From Sequoia sempervirens (lineage: Eukaryota > Streptophyta > Pinopsida > Cupressales > Cupressaceae): DNA of 64,000 nt. The translations under genes and the position numbers were made by a program. The first letter of the stretch is position 1. Each line of letters begins with the position of its first letter. The stretch lies in assembly GCA_007258455.2 (NCBI GenBank), contig VDFB02193867.1, positions 567,787,469 to 567,851,468 of the forward strand. Direction: 5' to 3'. The notes under the pieces are model-generated. The model was not told where the DNA came from and searched no databases. It saw only the letters and a program-made list of their open reading frames with translations. This document shows, in pieces, positions 22,331-33,019 of this stretch.

Positions 22331-23724
22331 AAGATGCAAATGAGATAGATTTAAGATGCTTAGAGCAACAAATCTATATTATTCTAAACAACTTAAATAA
22401 TGATATGATGTGAGATGGATGAGATTGATGATGTGATATGCTGTGATTATGCAATGGATGATTTATGCAGATGCTTAGAATAACAGATCTATATTATGAT
22501 GATGATTATGCATGTGAGATGATATGTAGAATACTGATGGTTTGTGATGCAGGATGGATGCACTGGTGATGATGATTAACTATTCATGACACAATGTTAG
22601 TGCGGAAAAGTTGAAAATAGATGATGGCAAGAGGATCCAATAGAACAACTTTATGAGAGATGATGATGATGATGATAGATGATGCTGATAAATGGATGAT
22701 TCACTTATCAATGATTAGGATTTTAAAAGGGCTACTTACCTTATGTTTGATAACACACGTAGGTACGATGCATCAAGGTATAAAGAACCAGGATGGCATT
22801 GTACCTAGTGCGATGGACTTTGACTCGACAAATAGATAGGAGTTCACACTTGACATTCAAAAACCTTGCTAGGGCGTACCTAACAAAGCAAGTATTCACC
22901 AAGTTATTTTACAAGAACGTCCAACAAGCACAACAGACAAAAGATAATGATCGTTGCCCCATTCCTATCTCTCTAAATCCTTCGTTCGAATATCATCGAG
23001 AGGTCCTTGGAATGAGCGCAATAAGATGCAAATGAGATAGATTTAAGATGCTTAGAATAACAAATCTATATTATTCTAAACAACTTAAATGATGATATGA
23101 TGTGAGATGGATGAGATTGATGATGTGATATGCTGTGATTATGCAATGGATGATTTATGCAGATGCTTAGAATAACAGATCTATATTATGATGATGATTA
23201 TGCATGTGAGATGATATGCAGAATAATGATGGTTTGTGATGCAGGATGGATGCATTGGTGATGATGATTAACTATTTATGACACAATATTAGTGTGGAAA
23301 AGATGAAAATAGATGATGGCAAGAGGATCCAATAGGAAAACTTTATGAGAGATGATGATGATGATGATGATAGATGATGTTGATAAATGGATGATTTGCT
23401 TATCAATGATTGGGATTTTAAAAGGGCTACATACCTTATGTTTGATAACACACATAGGTACAATGCATCAAGGTATAAAGAACCAGGATGGCGTTGTACC
23501 TAGTGCGATGGAATTTGACTTGACAAATAGATAGGAGTATTCTTGTTCACACTTGACATACAAAAACCTTGCTAGGGCGTACCTAACAAAGCAAGTATTC
23601 GCCAAGTTATTTTACAAGAACGTCCAACAAGCACAACAGAAAAAAGATAATGATCGTTGCCGCATTCCTATCTCTCTAAATCCTCCATTCAATTATCATC
23701 GAGAGGGCCTTGGAATGAGCGCAA
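22331..23724. repeat. 692-bp tandem duplication inside family A element
   Basis: The sequence starting AAGATGCAAATGAGATAG at 22331 begins again at 23023; both copies end in GGAATGAGCGCAATAAGAT. Copies are very similar, with small changes. The related element at 42763 has only one copy (about 43900-44585), so the duplication arose in this lineage. Confidence 0.9.
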
Positions 23725-24084
23725 TAAGATAAATGAAATGAAATGATCAAGTACGCAAACAAGCCAATGTTCTTCATACCTTCAGCCAGAGGGATGTGTT
23801 TTGATAGGATAATAATCTGAGGTGATATCCAAAATGATGCCCATTTTTGGAACAATATATCCTAGGACATTCATTGTATAGGATGATGATGGTTTGATAA
23901 GTTGATTGACATGTTTGAAAATGATCAAGAGTTTTATTTTGTTTTAAAGGTTTGTTGTTTTGCTTTTGATTTTACAATTTGAAGCTTTCTTTTGTTGACT
24001 ACTATGATTGTTTCTATTTGTGTTGCCAAAGGATGAAGGTGATGATCAATTTATTATGGATGATTGATTATTGCGAGTGAAAGT

Positions 24085-24370
24085 GAGATGGGATGGATGG
24101 ATTTTTTCAAATATTTGGATGTTTTGACATTTTGAAATGTTTTGAGGCTGTTTTTAGGTTTTGGATTTTCAAATGTTTTGATTTTGATTTTTCAAATGTT
24201 TTGGATTTTGTGAGATTTTATGAATGCTTTTGGATTTTGATTTTTTAATGTTTTGGATTTTGATGTTTTTGAATGTTTTTGGATTTTGATGTTTTGGATG
24301 TTTTTGGTTTTTTTCAATGTTTTGGATGTTTTGGATGTTTTGATATTTTTTGGATTTTTCACGATTTTGA
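24085..24370 (-). repeat. A-rich minisatellite (minus sense), family A
   Basis: The minus strand is a run of variants of AAAAATCCAAAACATCC. It gives a spurious Lys/Asn/Ser repeat ORF. It lies between the conserved box and the 3' LTR, and a similar run occupies the same place in the other two large elements (45060-45360 and 39775-39990). Confidence 0.8.
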
Positions 24371-25291
24371 CGATTTGGATATGGACATGCATGATGATAT
24401 CAGTGCTCTATTTGGGATTTTGTTGAAGACCAAGCTAAGGTTGATTGATCAGATTGATGGATTGATGATGATGATAGTTCATTGCTGAGGATACATAACA
24501 ATGCAAGGATTTGATTGATCAGGATTGATGACGATAACATTGTTGAGGATGCACAACAATGCAAGGATAGTGTTAAGAAACACAAGGATTGGGAAAGATA
24601 TCCCCAAGATGATGATGGATTGATGATGATTTGATCAAGACTGATGATGATAACATTGTTGAGGATGCACAACAATGCAAGGATAGTGTTTAGCAACACA
24701 AGGATATCCTCTTGATTTCTTGGTTGGATTTGATTGATCACGATTGATGAAGCTTGGTTTGAAAAAAAATATGTTTGAATGATTTGATGTGATGTTGATG
24801 TGAAAATTAGATGTGACTGATATCGATTGTTTTGATTGATGTTCGATGAAAGATGAAGCTTGATAAGGAACGTCTTCTCGTCAAAATATGCCATGGGCTA
24901 GTGATTTGGTTTTTGGATCAGAAATGCTTTGACTAATATGGTTTCATGTTTGCCAATGTTTGGATCACCACATAAGTTGGAGGATATACATCAAGATTTA
25001 TTCGTGAAGCAAGATCTAAATATTTTCCCCCAGTGTCTATCAATGTATGGAATACCATGGGTGGATGCTTGGATAGGTGTATGGATGGATGGATATGGAT
25101 TATCTTGTGATAAGATAAGGTGTTCAGATAATAAATGCTCATTTGGATAATGCTTCATGGCTCAAATAATGATAGGTAGGATAGGATCAATGAAAATGAC
25201 CTATGTCAAGATTTTTACCATAAGCACGTGTAAAGTGTACCCCAAAATTTTCATCAAGATCACGATAACTCAGACTATGGATGAAAATGGA
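24371..25291 (-). other. Non-coding 3' region with short dispersed repeats, family A
   Basis: It contains repeated blocks around AACATTGTTGAGGATGCACAACAATGCAAGGATAG-like text (three versions between 24480 and 24700; only part is quoted in the findings). No coding region was recognised. Confidence 0.6.
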
Positions 25292-25585
25292 CTAGATAAA
25301 TGGTTCATGGATGAATGGATTTATTATGGGTAAGGTGGATGAAATGTTGGATTTATTATGGATGGGATGAGATGCTTTCACTTGAAGTGGCACACATAGA
25401 CGCTCAATTCTACACATGACGCCTGTTTGCCAAATTTTCATCATGGTACCTACCCAAAGCGCCGCCCATGTGGTTTTCACTAGAGGACGATTTTTCTCTT
25501 TACTGTTTTCAACCCTTTTTCTGATTTTTTTTGGATTTTTTGGATTTTTGATTTTTTTGATTTTTCTGAAAGATTTTAAACTCAT
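25292..25585 (-). CDS. Small ORF overlapping the conserved box, family A
   Basis: 97 codons including KEKNRPLVKT, WVGTMMKIWQTGVMCRIE and VKASHPIHNKSNIS. The second element has a closely similar reading frame (46172-46624: KEKNCPLVKT, WAGTMMKTWKTSIMCRIE, VEASHPIHNKSNIS). The plus-sense element at 34377 has the same DNA block but its frame is broken there. So either a small protein is encoded in two of the three or the conservation is at the DNA/RNA level. Function unknown. Confidence 0.35.
   Translation of the reverse strand: MSLKSFRKIKKIKNPKNPKKIRKRVENSKEKNRPLVKTTWAALWVGTMMKIWQTGVMCRIERLCVPLQVKASHPIHNKSNISSTLPIINPFIHEPFI
25411..25504 (-). promoter_or_regulatory. Conserved ~95-bp box, family A copy
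   Basis: In sense direction it starts AGTAAAGAGAAA, has GTGAAAACC, then GGTACCATGATGAAAA and TTGGCAAACAGGCGTC, and ends ATGTGTA. The same box is at 46318-46411 (minus) and 39233-39330 (plus). It always follows the gag-like ORF. It consists of two imperfect copies of TGAAAACCTGG...AACAGGC. Role unknown; packaging, dimerisation or priming are possibilities only. Confidence 0.7.
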
Positions 25586-26328
25586 GCTAAATCACAAGGT
25601 GTTGCTGATGTAGATTCCCTTGTCATAATGTGCCATTGATATCCTACTTGAAGGAGCTGCTTTGCTAAGATATGTGCACTCGAATGCAACTTTTGGGATT
25701 CTTGATCTGCTTTGTCAATACCGAAGTTAACTTTGTCTTTGTGTGCACATCGCGATAGAGTGCCTTTTGAATCCTTATGATGAAGGGTCGTTGCCAATAC
25801 ATGGTCAATGTGAGAATTGGATATCATGCGTGGAGGCGTGGATGGAGTTTGTTTAGGGATAAGAGATGGATTGGTTGGCAGCTTGGAATCTTTGACTCTC
25901 CAAACTTGGGAAGATGAGCAATGATAGGTGGATACAGAAGTGTGCATGGAATTAGGACCAACTGCTTGATACACTTTGTACGTCACTTGAAAAGCCTGCT
26001 TTTGATTTTGTGGACATCTTTGATGGATACTTTTCCCTTTTTTATTTCTCCCCATAGTTTCTTTAACTGATGGAGTTTGATAGGGATAATCTTTCTTTGT
26101 ACTTTTTGGTATCCACTTGTATTTGATTTGTCCTTCATGCTTCTTAGCTTCTTTTGCTTTGATAACGTTCTTTGTACTTTGATTCAAATATTTCCTTTGA
26201 TGTTGGTCCCAATTTGTGGATGGGGTGATGGGTGGATGAAGATTCATGACGTGACTAGTTGTAGTATTGACATCGGTTTCATCATAAGGGTTCTTCATGC
26301 TCCCTATGTTGACATTTGCTTGAGACAT
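25582..26328 (-). CDS. Gag-like downstream ORF with WIPK motif, family A
   Basis: A 248-residue ORF, polar and basic, starting MSQANVNIGSMKNPYDET. It has a block QIKYKWIPKSTKKDYPYQ near residues 86-103, then a Lys/Arg-rich stretch, SSQVWRVKDSKLP and a His/Ser-rich tail. There is no known catalytic domain. The second element encodes the same protein in two pieces (46921-47298 and 46387-46860) with many conservative differences, so this is a real shared coding sequence rather than chance. Low-complexity N- and C-terminal parts resemble nothing I can name. It may be a diverged gag C-terminus or an element-specific accessory protein. Confidence 0.5.
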   Translation of the reverse strand: MSQANVNIGSMKNPYDETDVNTTTSHVMNLHPPITPSTNWDQHQRKYLNQSTKNVIKAKEAKKHEGQIKYKWIPKSTKKDYPYQTPSVKETMGRNKKGKSIHQRCPQNQKQAFQVTYKVYQAVGPNSMHTSVSTYHCSSSQVWRVKDSKLPTNPSLIPKQTPSTPPRMISNSHIDHVLATTLHHKDSKGTLSRCAHKDKVNFGIDKADQESQKLHSSAHILAKQLLQVGYQWHIMTRESTSATPCDLA

Positions 26329-26469
26329 AGTTGCCCCTCATATTGTAGAAGGAGTACCTTCATGCTTTGATTATGCTTGTTCTAATAGCTCTTGTTTATA
26401 ATGCATTCTCTGATAAATGACCACCATAGGTGATGTTTCAATTTGTTGCTTCGCTAACTCTAAATTATA

Positions 26470-26901
26470 CTATTTTGTCTGACTTGTTTCCTTGAGCAGA
26501 TAATATTGGATATCTGCATACCTTATGTCCTCAGTCTGAGTTTGGGACATATCTGATCTTGATGTTGACAACTCTGTTTGACTGTATGAATCAATAACCT
26601 GATCTTTTTGTGTAATACTATTGGGAGTAAAGGAATCCGGTTCTGAATGAAGATCATCTACGTGTCCATCCGCAGAAAGCATCTCATGGGTAGATGGAGG
26701 AGTATGTGCTACATGGATATGATCATCTTGCATAGATAGGAGAGTTTCCATTAGATCATTGTAGTATCTTGAAGATACAAATTCTTGATCTTGAATGATT
26801 TCAGAGTTGCTTTCGACATGCTTTGGATCAAGTTCTTGACATGGATTAGTTTCAAAGGATGGATTGCTTACAAAGGGTTCTTGGATGTTGTCATTAGACA
26901 T
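26470..26901 (-). CDS. Acidic, Asp/Ser/Gln-rich ORF, family A
   Basis: 143 residues, starting MSNDNIQEPFVSNPSFE, rich in Asp, Glu, Ser and Gln, with no known domain. The counterpart in the second element is 47356-47640 plus the end of 47722-48624 (VQEPFVSNPSFET). It is probably one piece of a longer gag-like reading frame, because it overlaps the ORF upstream by 34 bp in another frame. Confidence 0.45.
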   Translation of the reverse strand: MSNDNIQEPFVSNPSFETNPCQELDPKHVESNSEIIQDQEFVSSRYYNDLMETLLSMQDDHIHVAHTPPSTHEMLSADGHVDDLHSEPDSFTPNSITQKDQVIDSYSQTELSTSRSDMSQTQTEDIRYADIQYYLLKETSQTK

Positions 26902-28082
26902 GGTAAGTGGTTCAATAGCCTCAAGTGTCGATTCAGGGTTCCTTCAGTATCTGTAATCATGAGGTCAAAGGGGGTCAACATGTCTTGAAAAGGACCATTG
27001 CTAGACTTTGGTGAAAGATGTTGATCATGCTTTGGAATAAATTCTTGAGATATTCCCTCTAACTCATAAGGCGATGTGGAGACATTTTCAACATGATCAT
27101 AGGTCAATGGATCGTGTATTATGTCAATAGGATCAAATAATCCTAACACTCCTTGAAATAGATCACTAAAAAGTGGCTCTTGATGTATGGTGAGTTGATC
27201 ATCAGATGGGGTGAAAACATCTTTAAGGTGCTCATCGATGGAATGATCTTGATCATTGTTTTCAACAATTGTGGTGGAGAGATTGTGAATGTCTTCAACC
27301 ATAGAGTCCAATGATGTTGACATTTCTTGAATTGGATCATTGTTGGGTATTGTTGGTGGATTTTGATCATGATAAAAAAGTGACTCTTGATGTATGTTGA
27401 TTTGATCTTCGAACGAGATAAAGACATCTTCAATGTGATCTTTGATGGATGGATCTTGATCATTTCTTTTAGCATTTGTGGTGGGGGGATTGTCAATGCT
27501 ATCACCAGTGGTTGGATGTTCATCGGTATCCCCAATAATTATCATTTTTTGTGTTTGTGCTTGTGTTTGTTGGGTAGCTCGAGAGGCTTGGGCAGCTTGG
27601 GTAGCTTGAGTGGCTTGGGTAGCTTGAAGCGCTTGTTGGTAGGCTTGATGTGCTTTTATTGCGATGTTACAATATTGACTTATTGCACTTGGTTTTGGTG
27701 GTAGTGGTGGTGTATTTGGAATCGTGTTGGATGTAGTGACAAGTGGTTGAGATACACTTGGAGTGATCATGGTAGTGAGAGGTTGAGATATGATGGGTGG
27801 GATAGGGGTGTTTGGAGTGATCAAGGTGATAGGAATGGTTGGAATGACTGAGGTGATAGGTCCATGGGAGACCATGTTTTGATTTTTTAGGATTGATGTT
27901 GTCATTTGATTAGATACCATCTGTTGGTGCGATATCGATGGTATATTCAAAGAATTTGATGTGATGGCTTGATCGGTGTTAGGTGGATTGATTTGGAAGG
28001 AGTGATTGGTGCTAGGTAAAGGGGGAAGCCCTAAACCAAGGAATGATATAGGTAATGGTGGTGGAGATTTCCATTGGCGCAA
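26868..28082 (-). CDS. Gag-like Pro/Thr/Gln-rich ORF, family A
   Basis: A 404-residue ORF. The first 130 residues are Pro/Ile/Thr-rich. Next comes a low-complexity run of Ala-Thr-Gln units (LQATQATQATQAAQA, about residues 150-175), then IIIGDTDEHPTTGDSI and an acidic, Asp/His/Glu-rich C-terminus. The matching ORF in the second element (47722-48624) has HHCNFHKTKGHTTSSC, a gypsy-gag-type Cys/His knuckle, just before the equivalent IITIGDNDEN; here that knuckle is missing and the Ala-Thr-Gln run stands in its place. I therefore read this as a diverged gag that lost its nucleic-acid-binding knuckle. Confidence 0.5.
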   Translation of the reverse strand: MRQWKSPPPLPISFLGLGLPPLPSTNHSFQINPPNTDQAITSNSLNIPSISHQQMVSNQMTTSILKNQNMVSHGPITSVIPTIPITLITPNTPIPPIISQPLTTMITPSVSQPLVTTSNTIPNTPPLPPKPSAISQYCNIAIKAHQAYQQALQATQATQATQAAQASRATQQTQAQTQKMIIIGDTDEHPTTGDSIDNPPTTNAKRNDQDPSIKDHIEDVFISFEDQINIHQESLFYHDQNPPTIPNNDPIQEMSTSLDSMVEDIHNLSTTIVENNDQDHSIDEHLKDVFTPSDDQLTIHQEPLFSDLFQGVLGLFDPIDIIHDPLTYDHVENVSTSPYELEGISQEFIPKHDQHLSPKSSNGPFQDMLTPFDLMITDTEGTLNRHLRLLNHLPCLMTTSKNPL

Positions 28083-28225
28083 CGACTCAACTATTTTGGT
28101 AAGTGTAGCAATTTGATCTCACCAAATTTGTTCTTGATTTCGATCTTGACTCCCTTGATATAGTTGATTGGCTTTTGTTTAATCAGATTTGGAGTGTGTA
28201 CTTGTGTTTGATTTTGGACAATGTT

Positions 28226-28690
28226 TTAATTTGGGATGACACTCAGATTTGGCATGATAGGTTGAAATTGACCCTTGTTCATGTTTGGAATATTTGTATG
28301 ATTTGCAAATGTATCCATCCCAAAGTTTTCCGGATTCATGTTTTGAAAACTTGTTCTTGGTACATTCTCATTTGGCTTGTAGGGATTTGGTGGGATGACG
28401 TTGTTCATTTGAAGGCTCATGCTTTGATTGTTCGGTTGAAAAAGTTGTAGGTTTGGATTTAGATCTACCATCGAGAAATGTGTTCCAATCTTTTATTTGG
28501 GCATACTCACACTCGTTGTGCCATTGAAATTTGTAGAAGGTAATGATCCTATGTATGGATTGTATAAGTGTGAGTTTTGATAATCAATCAGCATTGTAAG
28601 GCTTTGAAAATTCAATTGATTTGGATTACTCATGGTGTATGGATCAAGTTTGTATTCCATGTTCTCCTTGTGTTTTGACCTTGTTACAAA
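28226..28690 (-). pseudogene. Upstream Asn/Pro-rich gag-like fragment, family A
   Basis: The 81-codon frame 28226-28471 reads MVDLNPNLQLFQPN and later GQFQPIMPNLSVIPN. The second element has a longer intact equivalent (49003-49767, 254 residues) with MVDLNPSQNLQIYQPN and IQPIMSNLSVIPN. The remainder (28472-28690) aligns with the start of that ORF but is interrupted. Confidence 0.5.
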
Positions 28691-31600
28691 AGTGACCTCT
28701 AAGGTTCTTAGGATTAATGACGAGATGAAGGATGGAAAGGGAAATGATATGAGTGTTGAACATTTAAGAACTTTGGATCAATGCTAGACTTAGGGTTTGA
28801 TTTTGATTGTTTGATTTGGATGATAAACTTGTAAACCCTAAGATGTTGGATGTGATCTTAGGATGAACTTATTTAAAGGATTGCTGATTTAATTAAATGT
28901 ATGAGAAAGGATGCATTCCCATACATGTAACTAAACAAGGTGGTTTAGATTTTGAGGATGATTTGTACCCAAGTCTAGAATGATGTTTCCAAAGATCTAA
29001 AGTTGTTTGCTAGATGGATATGATGAAGTGTTTTATTTTCTCCTACATGAACCTAGGAATGACTTGTTTACAAGACCAAGATAGTGAAGAACATGCTTTT
29101 CTCTAAGAGTAATTTGAATTCAAAAGATCAATGTTTGCATGAAAACCATACAACCAAAAGATGACAAGCACATGTGTGGGGTCCAATTGATTTAATCTTT
29201 GCTTAATGGATTATTTTTACCACAAACACACTCTTGATTAGATTTTGAATCTAGATGTCTAATGTCTCAACTTTCCCCTTATCCCACAAAGTGTATTATG
29301 CGGAAACCAAGGAAATTTGAGGCAAGAGAACTACCTAAAGTTGACTTTAGTAGAAGAAAATTGAGATGAAATCCAAATGTTAAGATGCCTCTAAGGACAC
29401 GAATCCCAATGGAAAGCAATAACATGTGAATTTTTTCAGGGATATTTTCCTCTCCTAAAGGGTTTGCAATTTTGATGATTCATTGAATGTTGGTTTCGAT
29501 GTTTTGGATCACACACTATGTTTTCAAACTGACTCACAAGCAATATAACACCTTAGCTCAACTGGTATGTTTTTCTTGGTGGGCTTGCCTAATGCCCTTC
29601 ATAGTAGAATAGATGATTTTACATGCAACCAAGGATAAAATATAAAGGTATGTAAAGAATGAAGTCTTAACCTATATATTTCAACCAAGATCAGACATGG
29701 AAAGTAACTTCTTGGAATCTAAGTTCCAATGCACCACTTTGATAAACTTGCTCAATGGATCAATTGGTCACTACAAAACAAGGGTTCTATTTCAAACTTT
29801 CCGTTCGTGGAGATTGACCCATATGGCAAGAGTCCCCTTTCGGATCCATCTTGTCGGAATCAACCATGTGATATTGGTGTTTACTCCAATACCCACATTT
29901 ATATCCTGGTTGGAAATACTCTTGGCTTTACAGTGTTACTGGTTGAGTCCTTCCCTTGGGTGAGTACATTTTTCCCAAGGCAAGCCCTCTAAGATAGACA
30001 AAAGCGAGCAAACTTATTCATAGTTCGATCAACCTTCATTTAGAAACAAAGGGAGAACAGATGCAATAAGTTTACTCACACTCGCAAAGTGTTTTGTTCA
30101 ATTTTAAACCCAAATCAAAGTGTGGAGGCAATCTTTTATGCAAATTAATGTAATAAAAAAGACTTTGGGTTCTCAAGATTTCCTTGAAGCATGAGAGAAG
30201 TGCATACGCCTTTTTAGATGAGATTACTTTGAATAAGAGATTACAAAACATGAAAAACACATGTTCATTTTAAGCCTCAAAGCAATGATGAATTCGTTTT
30301 AAGCACCAAAATGAAATGTTTGAAGTTGCTTTGTTCAATTTGTTAGCCTCAAACCAAATCTAGTCAATGTTGCCTAAAGTTCATTTTATCCCCTTTGCAA
30401 TGATAATTGAACTTTTCTTTCAAAAAAAGGTGTGAGTTGATTTAAAATAGAAAACTAAGGTGTAGACAAAATCCTTAAGCATTTAAAAATGCTTTCTTGA
30501 TTTCAAGTTCCAATGTTTAGTCTTCTTTAACTCAAATCTGCTTGATGTTTTTGAATTCCTTCGCCTGCTACATCATCATCTTCAAGAAATCTTGCAAATC
30601 AATAATTGACATATTCAAATATGCAAGTCAAATATTGATATACTCAAGGAACATCTAGAAAAACAAATCACTTATAAAAGCAACAAATGTTAACAAATGA
30701 TAGTTTACTAATTCATTAGGTAGCTGATACTATACTCAAAGAAATCAGATGTTAAGTCTATATGATTTCACAACGAATTCAATTTGTGAATAATGTCCAA
30801 TAAATTTGATTTGGGAATAATGCTCACCATGAATAAACATTTATGAGAACTATCCATCTAATTCTAAAAATAATTATTTATTGATTAGTTCACCATGCTA
30901 TTACTTCTGTCAACTCCTAGATTTGCTGGCATGATTAAAGCTTTCTTTTCATTTAAAGGAAATTTCTCAAGAAATAGCTCAAAATTTAAATAAATGTCCA
31001 CACATTCAAGAACTAAAAGCAGTCAAATATAGCTCAAAATTAAATGCATGTCGGTTCATTCACCCAGGAAATAAATGAGGGACATAAGTGATCACTTCCT
31101 TCAAGTAGAGCATTCAACAAATGAATTTACTTCTAAGTGCAGTTTCAAACAGATTACGATAGTAGGCTCAAATCATGACTCTTCATTCGATGTTAGTAGG
31201 TAGCTATTAAATTTGTGAAGAGATCTCAAATCCTGATTATTGGAGCGTATTTTCCATCCTTCTTATGGTATGTGCAACCTTTATGACTAGAAAATCTTGT
31301 TGTAATTGCCCTCGTGTCATTGATCTTTTCAAGATCAATCCCTATTAATCCGCATGTGCATAGAAGTAATGGCACGGGTCCATTGGCAGGTGTAAGGTCG
31401 AATCATCAATTCTGCCAAGTTTTTCAGGAAGGACATATCACTAGCTGCAATAAATACAACCATAGAATATGTGTGCCTTCTTGCTATCCCTGAAATGACA
31501 ACAGTCTCCTCCTATCATCCTTCATAGCTCTTAGGATGACTTCAATCTTTAAATAGCATTCTTCCAGCCTGCATCCAAAGTCATAGAAATATGAGAAAAT

Positions 31601-32996
31601 TTTGGTTGACATAGATGGCCATGACTGGTATGTGCCGACCCTTTCTGACAATCTCTATAATGGCTTTAAAAGCACCAACCAAAATCGATGGTGACCCAAC
31701 TAAATTCCATCGGCCTGTGTAAAGCCGAATCCTTCTCCTCTTAAATGCAACCACACATTTTTTTAAGTTAATGCGCACTTTACCTATGGTCTGGTGTGAC
31801 TCATGTTCATAATGTTGATATGCGCATACCTCTGGATCGTGTAAGTGAAGAAGTATAAGTCCAAACTTATATTGATGACACCCCCATGTTGCAAATCATT
31901 TAGTGCGGGACTTCTTCACCTTACTGCCAAGTCACCGTAGTACCTTTTCAAAGACAGAGATGCCCCCCATTCATTTGATGCGTGCCAATTTTTGAAATTC
32001 AAATTAGCTCTGCCCTCCGAAACAATAAATAGAACTTTATTTCCTGCAACCATATATAATCAGATGATACTCATAAATGAACTTGAGAGCTCTCCTAGAT
32101 CCAATACATCTCTTGGGGTGACATCTAATCACATCCACCTTCTGAAGCAGGATAAAATAATTTGGATTTCAAGACAAATGATGATACAAAATTCAGACAA
32201 AGCCATATGGACACAAAGAGGTAAATACAATGCTTGATTCCAGCAGGCCTTTTGGACCAAAGACAAAGTTTAGGCCGGAAATAGGTGTAGTTTCTCCAAG
32301 ACACGAATGATTGTTCTTCAAGGTGATACCAACAACCTTTGGTGTTAGTGTCAGGAAGGATCTGACTCAAAAAACCACGTATGCTCAAATGTGAGGAATG
32401 GGGGTGCTTTGTGGTGGTGAATAATGGAGTTAAGAGGGAGATTACTAGTGAAAAAAAAACAAAAGATTCAGTTGCTCAAGTTGAAACAACGTTGTCTTAT
32501 GCTCCAGGGGGTGCTTATGTGGACTTTGTTGAAGCTTTGTTGAAAAAATTCAGGAGTATGGGGTAATTCTAAACAAACAGGGAAAATTTGTTCTTTATAC
32601 AACCTGCAATCATGCTTGATGTGAACAATCTTCCTTCTATTGATGATGTGAGTATCCAATGTCTAAAACAAAGTTCAAACTACTAATGGATTCAAGACTT
32701 AACTGATAAACACCAAGTCAGAACAAATACGCAGAAAGGATAACTTCCAAAACTTGTTAATAGATCCATTGTTTATTTAATAGCTCTCCTAAGATAAATT
32801 GAAAAAGTGTTCCATTCATATGCAAGCCACTACAGATTCAAGAAACTTCCTATTCAAGACCTTAAGATAAATTTGTAATCCTTCCAACAAAATTATAGGC
32901 CATGTTTCAATTAAGACAATATAAACAAAGCAAATTTCAAGAATGTAAATAGAGAAGATTACACAATATAAACATAGCAGATTATAGAATATGTCC
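28691..32996 (-). other. Long leader of family A element, with coding-like patches of unknown origin
   Basis: About 4.3 kb lies between gag and the primer-binding site. The part 28691-29310 has a counterpart in the second element; the rest does not in this window. Two patches look coding-like. One is 29729-29992 plus (FDKLAQWINWSLQNKG, FVEIDPYGKSPLSD). The other is 31440-31800 minus (ARRHTYSMVVFIAASD, TGRWNLVGSPSILVG, GRHIPVMAIYVNQ). Neither matches a retroelement domain. They may be captured host exons. A 61-codon plus frame at 32381-32566 is also unassigned. Confidence 0.5.
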
Positions 32997-32998
32997 AG

Positions 32999-33016
32999 GC
33001 CCTCCTTCTAGCGCCA
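32999..33016 (-). promoter_or_regulatory. Primer-binding site (family A)
   Basis: The minus strand reads TGGCGCTAGAAGGAGGGC, three bases inside the right LTR. It has the TGGCGC start common in plant Ty3/gypsy elements. The priming tRNA is not identified. Confidence 0.85.
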
Positions 33017-33019
33017 TTA

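Noticed and set aside
24192..24392. Lys/Asn/Ser repeat protein on the minus strand
   Set aside because: Translation of the A-rich minisatellite.
29697..29992. Two overlapping plus-strand ORFs in the family A leader
   Set aside because: They overlap in different frames and are antisense to the element; one may be a captured fragment but no family was recognised.
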